Of a stretch of 64,000 bases of DNA, positions 17,888 through 26,852 are shown in pieces. The notes under the pieces were generated by a model. That model had not been told where the DNA came from. It did not search any database and saw only the letters and a list, made by a program, of their open reading frames with translations. Positions within the stretch are counted from its first letter, which is position 1, and each line of letters opens with the position of its first letter. Source of the DNA: Pseudomonas siliginis (GTDB taxonomy: Bacteria > Pseudomonadota > Gammaproteobacteria > Pseudomonadales > Pseudomonadaceae); contig NZ_JAHSTW010000008.1 of NCBI RefSeq assembly GCF_019145195.1, positions 288,557 to 352,556 of the forward strand, read 5' to 3'. Both the position numbers and the translations under genes were made by a program.

Positions 17888-19543
17888 TCAATCCTGCCAC
17901 AGCACCGCCTCGCTGCGCGCGCTCCATTCTTCGAAGCGTGCGCCATAGCGGTCTTCGATGACGTTGCGTTTGATTTTCAGGGTCGGCGTGAGGAAGCCGT
18001 TGTCCACCGCCCAACTGTCCTTGACCACTACCAGTCGGTGCAGGCGTTCGTGCTTGTCGAGGGCGGCGTTGACCTCCTCCAGCAATTTTTCCAGGCTCGC
18101 GTGCAGGCTGGCACGAGGCTCTTGCTCATTGACCGTCGACAGCACGCACAACCCCAGCGGTGCACTCAGGCCATCGCCGACCACGCACACTTGCTCGATG
18201 CGCGAATGCACCGCCAGACGGTTTTCGATCGGTGCCGGCGCGACGTATTTGCCTTTGCTGGTCTTGAAGATTTCCTTGAGTCGCCCGGTCAGGCGCAGGC
18301 GCCCTTCGCTGTCCTGCTCACCCTTGTCGCCGGTGCGCAGAAAACCGTCTGCGGTCAGCGTCTCGGCAGTTTTCTGCGGTTCCTTGAAATAGCCGAGCAT
18401 GTTGGCCTGGCTGCGCACCTGCACTTCGCCGGACTCATCGATGCGCACCTCGACTTCCGGGCACGGCTGGCCGATCCAGCCCTGTTTGTATCGCCCCGGC
18501 AGGCAGATATGCGAATAGCCGCAGCCCTCGGTCATGCCGTACACCTCCAGCACATCGAGGCCAAGTTTCTGATACCAGGCGAGCAAGGTCTGCGGCACCG
18601 GCGCGGCACCGGACAACGCTACGCGCAAGGCATCCAGGCCGAGCCCGGCCAGCACTTTGTGCCCGACCCGCTTGCCGATGAAGGGCAACCCGAGGAGGAA
18701 GTCCAGACGCTGCGCCGGGATCTTGCTGTACACACCCATCTGGAATTTGGTCCAGATACGCGGCACGCCGAACATTGCCGTAGGCCGCGCGCGCTGCAGA
18801 TCGGTGATGAAAGTCTCGAGGCTTTCGGCGAAGAACACGGTCTGCCCGGTATAGATCGAGGCCAATTCGACAAACATGCGCTCGGCAACGTGGCACAGCG
18901 GTAGATACGACAGCAGCCGATCGTTCTCGTTGAGCCCGAACAGCTGCGTGCCGCGACTGGTGGCGAAACCAAGATTGGCGAAACTGTGCATCACGCCTTT
19001 GGGCAGGCCGGTGGTGCCGGAGGTGTAAATGATCGTCGCCAATTGCTCGGCGGCGGGACGTGGATCGTCCTGGATTGGCGAACAGCTCTGCAGATCCGCC
19101 CAGCTGTAATCGAACTCCCCCGACGGATGCAGCGGCAGGCTGATGGTCGGCAGGCCCGCCGGCACGCCCTGCGCCATGCCCGCCCAGTCATCCAGTTTGC
19201 CGATGAACGCCAGCGCACTTTCCGAGTGAGTCAGCACCTGCGCCACGGACTCGGCGGTGAGATTGGGGTACAGCGGCACCGACACATGTCCGGCCATCCA
19301 GATCGCCAGATCGGCGATGATCCAGTGCGCGCAATTTTTCGAGATCAGCGCAATGTGGCTGCCGGGCGGCAACTCCCGCGCGCGTAGCCAGTGCGCGGCG
19401 CAGCGGGCCTGATGGCCGACATCGCCCCACGTCAGCGTCTCGACCTGACCGCCGCCGATGGGCTGCACAAGAAAGCGCTGGCGCGGGTGCCGGGCTTCCC
19501 GTTCGTAGAACACGTCCAGCGGCAAACGGAAGGCGGCAGACAT
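17888..19543 (-). CDS. AMP-forming acyl-CoA ligase (long-chain fatty-acid ligase-like)
   Basis: 551 aa from ATG 19543 with AGGAG upstream. ATP/AMP motif IIYTSGTTGLPKGVMHSF, adenine motif YGMTEGCG, and the hinge region with TGDKGE followed by LTGRLKEIFKTSKGKYVAP are all present. The long-chain ligase subgroup fits best: the A8 loop reads GRLKEIFKTSKGKYV rather than the short-chain form. It should activate a fatty or aryl acid to its CoA thioester. It is the first gene of the cluster and sits 41 nt downstream of a perfect palindrome. The exact acid is unknown. Confidence 0.9.
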   Translation of the reverse strand: MSAAFRLPLDVFYEREARHPRQRFLVQPIGGGQVETLTWGDVGHQARCAAHWLRARELPPGSHIALISKNCAHWIIADLAIWMAGHVSVPLYPNLTAESVAQVLTHSESALAFIGKLDDWAGMAQGVPAGLPTISLPLHPSGEFDYSWADLQSCSPIQDDPRPAAEQLATIIYTSGTTGLPKGVMHSFANLGFATSRGTQLFGLNENDRLLSYLPLCHVAERMFVELASIYTGQTVFFAESLETFITDLQRARPTAMFGVPRIWTKFQMGVYSKIPAQRLDFLLGLPFIGKRVGHKVLAGLGLDALRVALSGAAPVPQTLLAWYQKLGLDVLEVYGMTEGCGYSHICLPGRYKQGWIGQPCPEVEVRIDESGEVQVRSQANMLGYFKEPQKTAETLTADGFLRTGDKGEQDSEGRLRLTGRLKEIFKTSKGKYVAPAPIENRLAVHSRIEQVCVVGDGLSAPLGLCVLSTVNEQEPRASLHASLEKLLEEVNAALDKHERLHRLVVVKDSWAVDNGFLTPTLKIKRNVIEDRYGARFEEWSARSEAVLWQD

Positions 19544-19583
19544 GCGACTCGCTCCTGTTTTTTTGGTCTGGAGCAAGCGTAGT

Positions 19584-19605
19584 CAACCAAGCAAGTGCTT
19601 GGTTG
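19584..19605. promoter_or_regulatory. Palindromic operator in front of the acyl-CoA ligase cluster
   Basis: Inverted repeat with 10-bp arms, CAACCAAGCA and TGCTTGGTTG, and a 2-nt centre. Length and form fit a TetR-family operator of the kind that controls fatty-acid genes. The regulator gene is not adjacent. The palindrome is seen directly; the class of regulator is inferred. Confidence 0.65.
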
Positions 19606-19646
19606 GAATTTTCAAACAAATAATTTCTTGGGGTGACAGAAACCAA

Positions 19647-19735
19647 TGTGGGAGCGAGCCTGCTGGCGAATGCAGTATGTCAGCCCAAAAAGGGTGAATG
19701 ACACGCCGCCTTCGCGAGCAGGCTCGCTCCCACAG
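19647..19735. repeat. REP doublet, type A (one arm mutated)
   Basis: Inverted pair of GTGGGAGCGAGCCTGCTGGC and TTCGCGAGCAGGCTCGCTCC. The first unit has G in place of C in the core, a decayed copy. It separates the ligase promoter from sixA. Confidence 0.92.
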
Positions 19736-19745
19736 GGATATAGCG

Positions 19746-20198
19746 TTAAGGGTGCTTGAGGCTGTTGAGCCTCATCGAGCCAATCAGCAGCTCGCTGTGC
19801 TCAAGCTCCGCCAGCCCCGCCGTACTCACCCGCTCCGGCGGATGCCCGGCGCCGTGCTGCAGATAGCTGAGCAGATTACCCACCAACGGGTTGTGGCTGA
19901 CCAGCAGCACATTGCTCACCGACACCAATTGCTCGGCGACCTTGTCCGGATCGCTCTCCGGCGTCAGCCACTCGACCGTACGGATCTCCGGCTCGAACCC
20001 CAGCGCCTCGCGCACGATCTGCGCGGTTTGCTGCGCGCGCAGACAAGGGCTGGCGTAGATCGCCGTCAGCGGCTGGCCCATCAGATGCGCGGCGCTGCTC
20101 AGGACTTCCTTACGGCCGTGCTCGGTCAGCTCGCGCTCGGAATCGATTTTCGAGCCGTGAGGCACCGCCTCACCATGACGCAATACCCACAGTTTCAT
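19746..20198 (-). CDS. sixA: Phosphohistidine phosphatase
   Basis: 150 aa. The N-terminus MKLWVLRHGEA carries the RHG phosphohistidine motif (residues 7-9) of the histidine phosphatase superfamily; ASPCLRAQQTA and LLVSHNPLVG are the other SixA motifs. In E. coli SixA removes phosphate from histidines of Hpt domains or the nitrogen PTS; here the partner is not known. Start overlaps the previous gene's stop by 4 nt. It lies near two hybrid phosphorelay kinases, which is suggestive only. Confidence 0.9.
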   Translation of the reverse strand: MKLWVLRHGEAVPHGSKIDSERELTEHGRKEVLSSAAHLMGQPLTAIYASPCLRAQQTAQIVREALGFEPEIRTVEWLTPESDPDKVAEQLVSVSNVLLVSHNPLVGNLLSYLQHGAGHPPERVSTAGLAELEHSELLIGSMRLNSLKHP

Positions 20199-20542
20199 AG
20201 TTTGGGCTCCTCATCGCGCACCGGGTGCGCGGCCGGGGCGACGGTGTGCGGCGCTTCACCTTCCGGGGTGCGCGGCGCCGGCCAGTCGGCGAACGGCCAG
20301 GGCTTCTGGTCACTGTGAAACGTGCCGAAGCGGCCGATCTGCGCGAGGAACTGGCTGAGGCTGTCGCCGAAATTCATCAGGCTGGCGCTCGGTGCGCCGT
20401 AGATCAGGCGGTAGATCAGTTGCACCAATACCACCGCGCCGAGGATGAACTGCGCGACTTGCCAGACCAGCAGATAAACGATCATCCACAACACCCGCAG
20501 GAGGATGGATTCGTACTGGGTTTCGCTTTTCGGTTCGTTCAT
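20195..20542 (-). CDS. DUF4389 membrane protein
   Basis: 115 aa. One strongly hydrophobic region (about residues 15-48, LLRVLWMIVYLLVWQVAQFILGA...) that may form one or two helices, then a soluble tail with FHSDQKPWPFADWP, a motif I associate with DUF4389. It is coupled to sixA by a 4-nt overlap and lies 30 nt after gpsA, so gpsA-DUF4389-sixA is probably one operon. Function unknown. Confidence 0.82.
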   Translation of the reverse strand: MNEPKSETQYESILLRVLWMIVYLLVWQVAQFILGAVVLVQLIYRLIYGAPSASLMNFGDSLSQFLAQIGRFGTFHSDQKPWPFADWPAPRTPEGEAPHTVAPAAHPVRDEEPKL

Positions 20543-20572
20543 GGCTTGCTTCCTGTCCGTGTAACAGCTGAA

Positions 20573-21598
20573 TCAGTTGAAACCGCTGGTGGAAATAAAG
20601 TCGACGTCGGTTTTCGGCTCGGCACGCATCAGTAGACCGATCACCTGCTCCAGCGTGCGTCCCTCGAACAGGATCGCGTGCAGCCCGGCGACCAGCGGCA
20701 TGTACACGCCGACTTCCTGGGACTTGGCCTTGAGCACTTTGAGGGTGTTGACCCCTTCGGCGACCTCGCCAAGACGCGACACCGCTTCGTCGAGGCTCAA
20801 GCCCTGACCGAGGGCGAAGCCCACCTGGTAGTTGCGGCTTTTGGGCGATGAACAGGTGACGATCAGATCGCCAACCCCGGCCAGACCAAGGAAGGTCATC
20901 GGGTTGGCGCCCTGATTCACCGCAAAGCGGGTCATCTCGGCCAAGGCGCGAGTGATCAGCATGCTCTTGGTGTTCTCGCCCATTTCCAATGCCACCGCCA
21001 TGCCGGCGATGATCGCGTAAACGTTTTTCAACGCCCCGCCCAGCTCGACACCGAAACGGTCGGCGCTGGCGTAGACGCGGAAGGTGCGCCCGTGCAGGGC
21101 GGCTTGCACCGCTTTGCACAGTTCTTCGTCTTCACTGGCGACCACCGTGGCGGTCAGTGCGTGCTCGGCGATTTCCCGCGCCAGGTTCGGACCGGACAAC
21201 ACGCCGATGCGCGCCTGCGGGGCGATCTCTTCGAGAATCTGGCTCATCAGCTTGAAGGTCTGCGCTTCGATGCCTTTGGTCAGGCTCACCAGCATCTTGC
21301 CGCTCAAGCGCTCGGCGTGGGCGGCGAGTACGCTGCGCAAGGCGCTGGACGGCAGCGCGACAAAGCACAAATCACAAGCATCGAGCGTGGCCTGCAGGTC
21401 GGTGACAGCGGTCACGCCCGGGAGAATCTTGATGCCTTTGAGGTAACGCGGGTTTTCGCGGTTGACCCGGATGGCCTCGGCCTGCTCGGGGTCACGCATC
21501 CACTGAAGGACTTGATGGCCGTTCTCGGCCAGCAGATTGGCCACGGCGGTACCAAAACTTCCGCCTCCCAGGACCGCAATCGGGCGCTGTTCAGTCAT
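20573..21598 (-). CDS. gpsA: Glycerol-3-phosphate dehydrogenase [NAD(P)+]
   Basis: 341 aa from ATG 21598 (a TTG two codons upstream is less likely). It reduces dihydroxyacetone phosphate to sn-glycerol-3-phosphate for phospholipid synthesis. Visible motifs: N-terminal Rossmann GGGSFGTA, SGPNLAREI, catalytic lysine region GGALKNVYAIIAG, and GLAGVGDLIVTC. Cytosolic. First gene of the operon with the DUF4389 gene and sixA. Confidence 0.96.
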   Translation of the reverse strand: MTEQRPIAVLGGGSFGTAVANLLAENGHQVLQWMRDPEQAEAIRVNRENPRYLKGIKILPGVTAVTDLQATLDACDLCFVALPSSALRSVLAAHAERLSGKMLVSLTKGIEAQTFKLMSQILEEIAPQARIGVLSGPNLAREIAEHALTATVVASEDEELCKAVQAALHGRTFRVYASADRFGVELGGALKNVYAIIAGMAVALEMGENTKSMLITRALAEMTRFAVNQGANPMTFLGLAGVGDLIVTCSSPKSRNYQVGFALGQGLSLDEAVSRLGEVAEGVNTLKVLKAKSQEVGVYMPLVAGLHAILFEGRTLEQVIGLLMRAEPKTDVDFISTSGFN

Positions 21599-21795
21599 AT
21601 GCAATCCGTTAATCCATACCAGTGGCGATGCCGGGCATTATACGGGGCGACCCGGTGGCGGCCAGCCCCAGCAACAATTACCGACATTTGTAGGAAGAAG
21701 ACCAATAAAACCTAGGAAAATGCCTGCAACGTCACTGGAAAAGTCGCAGCCCTCGGTTAACATGCGCGCCAATTCTTCTCTCTGCAGGCTGTGTC

Positions 21796-23919
21796 GTGTT
21801 TTCTGGCCCTCCTTCCCCGCGCTCGCCCCTGTTACTCGCGCTGATGTTCAGCCCGCTGGTGCTGGCGGACGATCTCTTCGTCGACAGCCAGACGCTGCCG
21901 CCGGTGCTTACCGCCACGCGCCTGAAGCAGACCCCGGCCGAAGTACCGGGGAGCATGACCGTTCTCGACAGCGAATTGATCAGCGCCAGCGGCGCCCGCG
22001 ACATCAGCGAATTGCTGCGACTGGTTCCGGGGATGATGGTTGGCAGCATCAACGGCAATCAGCCGGCGGTGAATTACCACGGCACCAACGCCAGCGAAGC
22101 ACGGCGCATGCAGGTGTTGATCGATGGCCGCTCGGTGTATCGCGCCGGCCTCGCGACGGTGGACTGGAGCGATATTCCGGTCGCGATGGAAGATATCGAG
22201 CGGATCGAGGTGTTTCGCGGTCCGAACACTGTCAGCTATGGCGCCAACGCGTTGATGGCGGTGATCAACATCATCACTCGTCACCCGGCCGACAGCCATG
22301 GCACGCGCCTGAAGATCACCCGTGGCCAGCGTGGCATCAACGACTTTTATGCCAGTCAGGGCACCGGTTGGGATGGCGGCGATCTGCGCCTGTCGCTGTC
22401 CGGCCAGGAAGACGACGGTTTCGACAGCGATCGTATCGGCGCCGATTATCGCGACAGTCGGCGCTTGAATCGTCTCAGCTTGGCGGTCAGCCATGATCTC
22501 AATGAAGATCAAAGCCTCGACTGGCAGCTCAACGCCAAAGACGGCAGCAATCAGCGGCCTTATACCTACCGCCCGGTGTTCTCGGGGATTACCGACGCCG
22601 GGAACAATTCCGACGTGGTGGCCAAGGATTACGCCGGTTCGGTGCGCTGGAACCTCGACATCAATCCCGAACACAGCCTCTATGTGCAAGGTTCGGCGCA
22701 GCACTGGGATCGCCAGCAGGTCTGGCGCGCCTGCGATGCCGAAGTGTCGTTCAGCCCTGAACTGACGCAGCTGTGGCAGCTCAACCCGAATTACACCGAA
22801 CGGCTGGCGCGCAACATCAACCAGTTCACCGGCCCCGGCGCGGCGCCCGGCACGCCGCAGGAAATGGCGCTGGCCAATCAAGTGCTCGAGCAATGGCGCA
22901 ACGGCGCCAGCCAGACTTTGTGCGGCGATATCGACCAGAGCGCCCGCGAGTCGCGTTACGACCTCGAGCTGCAGGACACCCTCAGCCTGGCCGACAGCCT
23001 GCGTCTGGTCAGCGGCCTGAATTACCGCTACGACCGCGCCGATTCCGAAACCTATTTCAACGGCACCCTCGACGACACCACCTGGCGCGCCTTCGGCCAA
23101 CTCGAATGGCGCGCTACCGAGCACTGGCTGGTGCAGGGCGGGGCGATGTTCGAAGACACGCAACTGATCGGCAGTTCGCTGACCCCGCGCTTCGCGGTCA
23201 ACTACCTGATCAACCCGCGTCATGGCCTGCGCGCGGTGTACTCGGAGGCGATCCGTTCACCGGACATGTTCGAGAACAACGTCAACTGGAGCTATCAGGT
23301 CAGCAACCTGCGACCCTCGGCCTACGGCCAGTCGTCGGCGCGGTATTTCGTCAAGACCCGTGGCCCCGGCGATCTCGATCAGGAACACATGCGCTCGCGC
23401 GAGTTGGGCTACAACGGTTACTTCGCCGAGCTCGGGCTGGCCGTGGACGTGAAGCTGTTCTACGACGAAATCACCGGGATGATCAGCGAGCCGCTGCGCA
23501 ACAATCAGTACATCGCCAGCAACGCCAACAGCTCGCGCTTTCGCGGCACCGAAACGCAACTCGACTGGCGCCTCAGCAGCGCCGACCGCTTGCGTTTGAC
23601 CTACGCCTTCGTCGACGCCGAGGCGAGCAATCCGCTGGATCAGCAGTTGACCTCGCGCAACAGTGGTTCCGCCGGTTGGCTGCGCAACTGGGGGCATGGC
23701 TGGAACAGCGCCCTCTTTTATTACGGTGACAACGCGCTCAACGGCTATCGCTTCGAACGCGTTGACACGCGCATCGCCAAACGCATCGCCATTGGCAAAG
23801 CTCAGCTGCAATTGGCCGGCGTGCTGCAACAGCGCCTCGACCATCAGCCGAACACCTTCGTCGACAATAATTACGATGAACGCCGGGTGATGTATTTCAG
23901 TGCCGAGCTGGAGTTCTAG
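21796..23919 (+). CDS. TonB-dependent outer-membrane receptor
   Basis: 707 aa with a GTG start and CAGG upstream. A signal peptide ends near LVLADD (about residue 24). The plug domain includes ISELLRLVPGM and IERIEVFRGPNTVSYG; a long beta-barrel follows and the chain ends in an aromatic residue (SAELEF), the outer-membrane insertion signal. No N-terminal STN signalling domain is present, so it is not a classical FecA-type transducer. It is followed after 1 nt by a periplasmic binding protein and then a hybrid kinase. No Fur-like box is obvious upstream, so iron is not implied. Ligand unknown. Confidence 0.93.
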   Translation: MFSGPPSPRSPLLLALMFSPLVLADDLFVDSQTLPPVLTATRLKQTPAEVPGSMTVLDSELISASGARDISELLRLVPGMMVGSINGNQPAVNYHGTNASEARRMQVLIDGRSVYRAGLATVDWSDIPVAMEDIERIEVFRGPNTVSYGANALMAVINIITRHPADSHGTRLKITRGQRGINDFYASQGTGWDGGDLRLSLSGQEDDGFDSDRIGADYRDSRRLNRLSLAVSHDLNEDQSLDWQLNAKDGSNQRPYTYRPVFSGITDAGNNSDVVAKDYAGSVRWNLDINPEHSLYVQGSAQHWDRQQVWRACDAEVSFSPELTQLWQLNPNYTERLARNINQFTGPGAAPGTPQEMALANQVLEQWRNGASQTLCGDIDQSARESRYDLELQDTLSLADSLRLVSGLNYRYDRADSETYFNGTLDDTTWRAFGQLEWRATEHWLVQGGAMFEDTQLIGSSLTPRFAVNYLINPRHGLRAVYSEAIRSPDMFENNVNWSYQVSNLRPSAYGQSSARYFVKTRGPGDLDQEHMRSRELGYNGYFAELGLAVDVKLFYDEITGMISEPLRNNQYIASNANSSRFRGTETQLDWRLSSADRLRLTYAFVDAEASNPLDQQLTSRNSGSAGWLRNWGHGWNSALFYYGDNALNGYRFERVDTRIAKRIAIGKAQLQLAGVLQQRLDHQPNTFVDNNYDERRVMYFSAELEF

Positions 23920-23920
23920 G

Positions 23921-24853
23921 ATGCGCAACGGCCCGTCACGGAAGACGCCAACCCTTGGCCACTGGCTGGCGGGGCTCTGCCTGTTCTTGACCGCGTGGCT
24001 GCACGGGGTCGCGGTGCATGCCGCCGATATTCTGTTGACCGGCGCCGAGGAAAGCCCCGGCGTGCAGGCTTTCGTACAAGCGCTGAGTGAACTGCGCCCG
24101 ACCGACAATGTGCGGTTCCAGCCGCTGGCCAGTTTGCCGGCTCCGGGCAAACTGCCGGCCAGTCTGCGCTTGATCCTGCTCGATCTGCCCAGCCTCGACT
24201 GGCGTCTGCAAGACTCACAAGGCCCGTCGACGCTGGTGTTGCGCATCAGCCGCTTGCAGGCGCGCCAGCGTTTCGCCGATGCCCAACCGGCGCGCCTGAG
24301 CCTGCTCTGGAGCGACCCACCGCTGAGCCGGCAATTGCAACTGATCCGGCGGATCTTGCCGCAGGCGCGGCGGGTCGGCGTGCTGTTCGATGAGCACGGC
24401 GAATTCCTCATTGACGAATTGCGCGCGGCTGCACGGCCATTGAACCTGGAGATTGTCAGCCAGCGCTGGGACAACATCCACGACAGCCGTCCGCTGCAAG
24501 CGGTGCTGAAAAGCAGCGACGTCTTGCTCGGCCTGGATGACCCCGATCTGTACAACTCGCAAACGGCGAAAAACCTCCTGCTCAGCAGCTACTCGCGTCA
24601 GGTTGCGCTGATCGGCCCCAACATTGCATTCGTTCGCGCTGGCAGCCTCGCCAGTACCTACAGCGACCAGAGCGACTGGCTGGCGGTCCTCGACCATTTG
24701 CTCGATCAGCCCACCAGCGCATGGCCGCGAACGCTTTACCCCGCTCGTTTCAAAGTCTCAAGTAATGCGCAGGTGGCTCGTTCCTTAGGCATCGAACCGC
24801 TGAATGAAGCATCTGTCGCCAGTGCCTTGGCCGAAGGAGAGCGCCGCCCATGA
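23921..24853 (+). CDS. Periplasmic substrate-binding protein without transporter partner
   Basis: 310 aa, ATG 1 nt after the receptor's stop. A signal peptide with twin basic N-region and hydrophobic core ends near VHAAD (about residue 34). The fold looks like the ABC_sub_bind family (PF04392 type): two alpha/beta lobes, with ILPQARRVGVLFDEHGEF at the start of one lobe and SSDVLLGLDDPDLYN near the hinge. No permease or ATPase gene is adjacent. The stop overlaps the kinase gene by 4 nt. The context suggests it hands a ligand to the kinase sensor rather than to a transporter; this is inference. Confidence 0.78.
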   Translation: MRNGPSRKTPTLGHWLAGLCLFLTAWLHGVAVHAADILLTGAEESPGVQAFVQALSELRPTDNVRFQPLASLPAPGKLPASLRLILLDLPSLDWRLQDSQGPSTLVLRISRLQARQRFADAQPARLSLLWSDPPLSRQLQLIRRILPQARRVGVLFDEHGEFLIDELRAAARPLNLEIVSQRWDNIHDSRPLQAVLKSSDVLLGLDDPDLYNSQTAKNLLLSSYSRQVALIGPNIAFVRAGSLASTYSDQSDWLAVLDHLLDQPTSAWPRTLYPARFKVSSNAQVARSLGIEPLNEASVASALAEGERRP

Positions 24854-26754
24854 ATTTCCGCCGCCGTTGGGACATCAACACCCGCACGCAGCTGATCAGC
24901 CTCGGCCCGGCGCTGCTGCTGACGTTGCTGTTGATCAGCTTCTTTACCTTCGTGCGCATCCAGGACTTGCGTCAGGAGCTGAACCACACCGGCCAACTGA
25001 TCGCCAACCAACTCGCCCCGGCCACGGAATACGGGGTGATCTCCGGCAACAACGAAGTGCTGGAAAGCCTGCTCAAGGCAACGCTGGCCACGCCCAACGT
25101 GCGTTTTCTCGAAGTGCAGGACAGCGCCAACCGGATTCTGGTGTATGTCGAACAACCGGCCGACAGCCACAGTCGCCCGCATCAGGTCGAAGTGTTCCAG
25201 GCCCCGGTGCGTTTGCAGCGGATCGCCTTACACAACGACTTCTTCCAGGACGGCAAGGTCAGCAACAGCACCGCCGGCGAGGATTATCTGGGGCGAGTGA
25301 TCGTCGGCCTGTCCAACGATGCTTTCAGTCAGCGCCAGCAGGAGATCCTGTTCAAGGCCGGGATTCTCGCGCTGTTCGCCCTGCTCTTCACTTTTGTCGT
25401 CGCCCGTCGTCTGGCTGGCAGTCTGTCACAGCCGATCCGTGACATTGGCGATGCGGTCAAGGCGATTCAGGAAGGCGATTACAAAACCCCGCTGCCGATT
25501 GTCGACGACACCGAACTGGGTGCGCTGTCGCAGCACATCAACAACCTCGCCCAAGCGCTGGAGCAGGCCAGTCGCGAACAGCAGCAAGCGATGGCGCAAC
25601 TGATCCAGACCCGCGAAGAAGCGGAGAAGGCCAACAACGCCAAATCCGACTTTCTGGCGATGATGAGCCATGAACTGCGCACGCCCATGAACGGCGTGCT
25701 GGGCATGTTGCAGTTGCTTGAAACCACCGAGATGACCGAGGAGCAGGTCGAATACGCCGCACTCGCTTCGGAGTCGACCGAGCACTTGCTCAAGGTCATC
25801 AATGACATTCTCGACTTCTCGCGAATCGAGCGTTCGGAGCTGGAGCTGGAGCACATTCCGTTCAATCTCGCCGAGCTGATCGGCGCCTGCGCGCAATCGT
25901 TCCAGCACAGCGCGGTGCAGCGAGGCCTGGCACTGAATCTGCGCATTCCCGACGACATGCGCGGCTTGCAGGTGCAGGGCGATCCGACGCGGATCCGGCA
26001 GATTCTGGTCAATCTGGTCGGCAATGCCTTGAAGTTCACCGAGCAGGGCCGAGTCAGCATCGAAGCGCAATGGCAATCGCTGGATCATGAACTGCTCTGG
26101 TTCACTTGCTCAGTGCGCGACAGCGGCATCGGCATTTCTTCTGAGAGTCTGGAGCTGATGTTCAATGCCTTCCAGCAGGCCGACAGTTCGATCTCCCGTC
26201 GTTACGGTGGCACCGGGCTTGGTCTGCCGATCGCGCGGACCCTGGCCGAACGCATGGGCGGTACGTTGCGCGCGCAGAGTGAGGAAGGACGCGGTTCGGT
26301 ATTCACTCTGGAAATTCCATTGGCGCTATATAAGCAGGCAATGCCAGCGCTGGCCGCGCCGCGAGCGCCGAACGGCAGTGGTCAGGGTGAAGGACGCCAT
26401 GTGTTGCTGGTCGAAGACAATCCGGTCAACCAGACTGTGATCGAAGCGATGCTGCGCAGCCTCGGGTTTGCGGTCAGCGTGGCGACCGATGGCGCGCAAG
26501 CGGTGCGCAGTGCCGAGGGTGGCGAATTCGAAGTGATTCTGATGGATTGCCGGCTGCCGATCATCGACGGCTACGAGGCCACGCGACAGATCCGCGACCT
26601 CCCCGGACGCCGCGATGTGCCGATCATCGCGCTGACCGCCAACGCCTTGCAGGGCGATCGCGAAACCTGTCTGGCAGCGGGGATGAACGATTACCTGGCC
26701 AAGCCGTTCAAACGCAATGACCTGCAGCAGATTTTGCAACGCTGGGTGTCGTAG
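24850..26754 (+). CDS. Hybrid sensor histidine kinase, PA1611-like
   Basis: 634 aa. Membrane helix 1 (about 17-37), a periplasmic region of about 130 residues, helix 2 (about 172-190), HAMP, coiled coil, histidine box MMSHELRTPMNG (H274), ATPase domain with DSGIGI and YGGTGLGLPI, and a C-terminal receiver with phospho-acceptor D566 in ILMDCRLPIIDG. There is no Hpt domain, so phosphate must go to a separate protein. From memory, PAO1 PA1611 occupies the same place before fabA and works through HptB and RetS. The periplasmic part resembles that of GacS. Translationally coupled to the binding-protein gene. Confidence 0.9.
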   Translation: MNFRRRWDINTRTQLISLGPALLLTLLLISFFTFVRIQDLRQELNHTGQLIANQLAPATEYGVISGNNEVLESLLKATLATPNVRFLEVQDSANRILVYVEQPADSHSRPHQVEVFQAPVRLQRIALHNDFFQDGKVSNSTAGEDYLGRVIVGLSNDAFSQRQQEILFKAGILALFALLFTFVVARRLAGSLSQPIRDIGDAVKAIQEGDYKTPLPIVDDTELGALSQHINNLAQALEQASREQQQAMAQLIQTREEAEKANNAKSDFLAMMSHELRTPMNGVLGMLQLLETTEMTEEQVEYAALASESTEHLLKVINDILDFSRIERSELELEHIPFNLAELIGACAQSFQHSAVQRGLALNLRIPDDMRGLQVQGDPTRIRQILVNLVGNALKFTEQGRVSIEAQWQSLDHELLWFTCSVRDSGIGISSESLELMFNAFQQADSSISRRYGGTGLGLPIARTLAERMGGTLRAQSEEGRGSVFTLEIPLALYKQAMPALAAPRAPNGSGQGEGRHVLLVEDNPVNQTVIEAMLRSLGFAVSVATDGAQAVRSAEGGEFEVILMDCRLPIIDGYEATRQIRDLPGRRDVPIIALTANALQGDRETCLAAGMNDYLAKPFKRNDLQQILQRWVS

Positions 26755-26822
26755 TGTGGGCCTTTCGACCATCTGCGACTGGCGTGAAAAGCGAAAGTGC
26801 GGCAGTCTTAGGCACCCGAACG

Positions 26823-26838
26823 AGCCCCAAAAGGGGCT
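26823..26838 (+). terminator. Hairpin downstream of the hybrid kinase gene
   Basis: Stem AGCCCC / GGGGCT with an AAAA loop, 69 nt after the stop, followed by an A/T-rich but not T-run tail. Probably a modest terminator that separates the kinase operon from the fabAB promoter. Confidence 0.5.
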
Positions 26839-26852
26839 TGATTAAAAATTTC

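Noticed and set aside
21599..21795. Fur box before the TonB receptor gene
   Set aside because: No GATAAT-type 19-mer is visible in the gpsA-receptor gap, so iron regulation is not supported.
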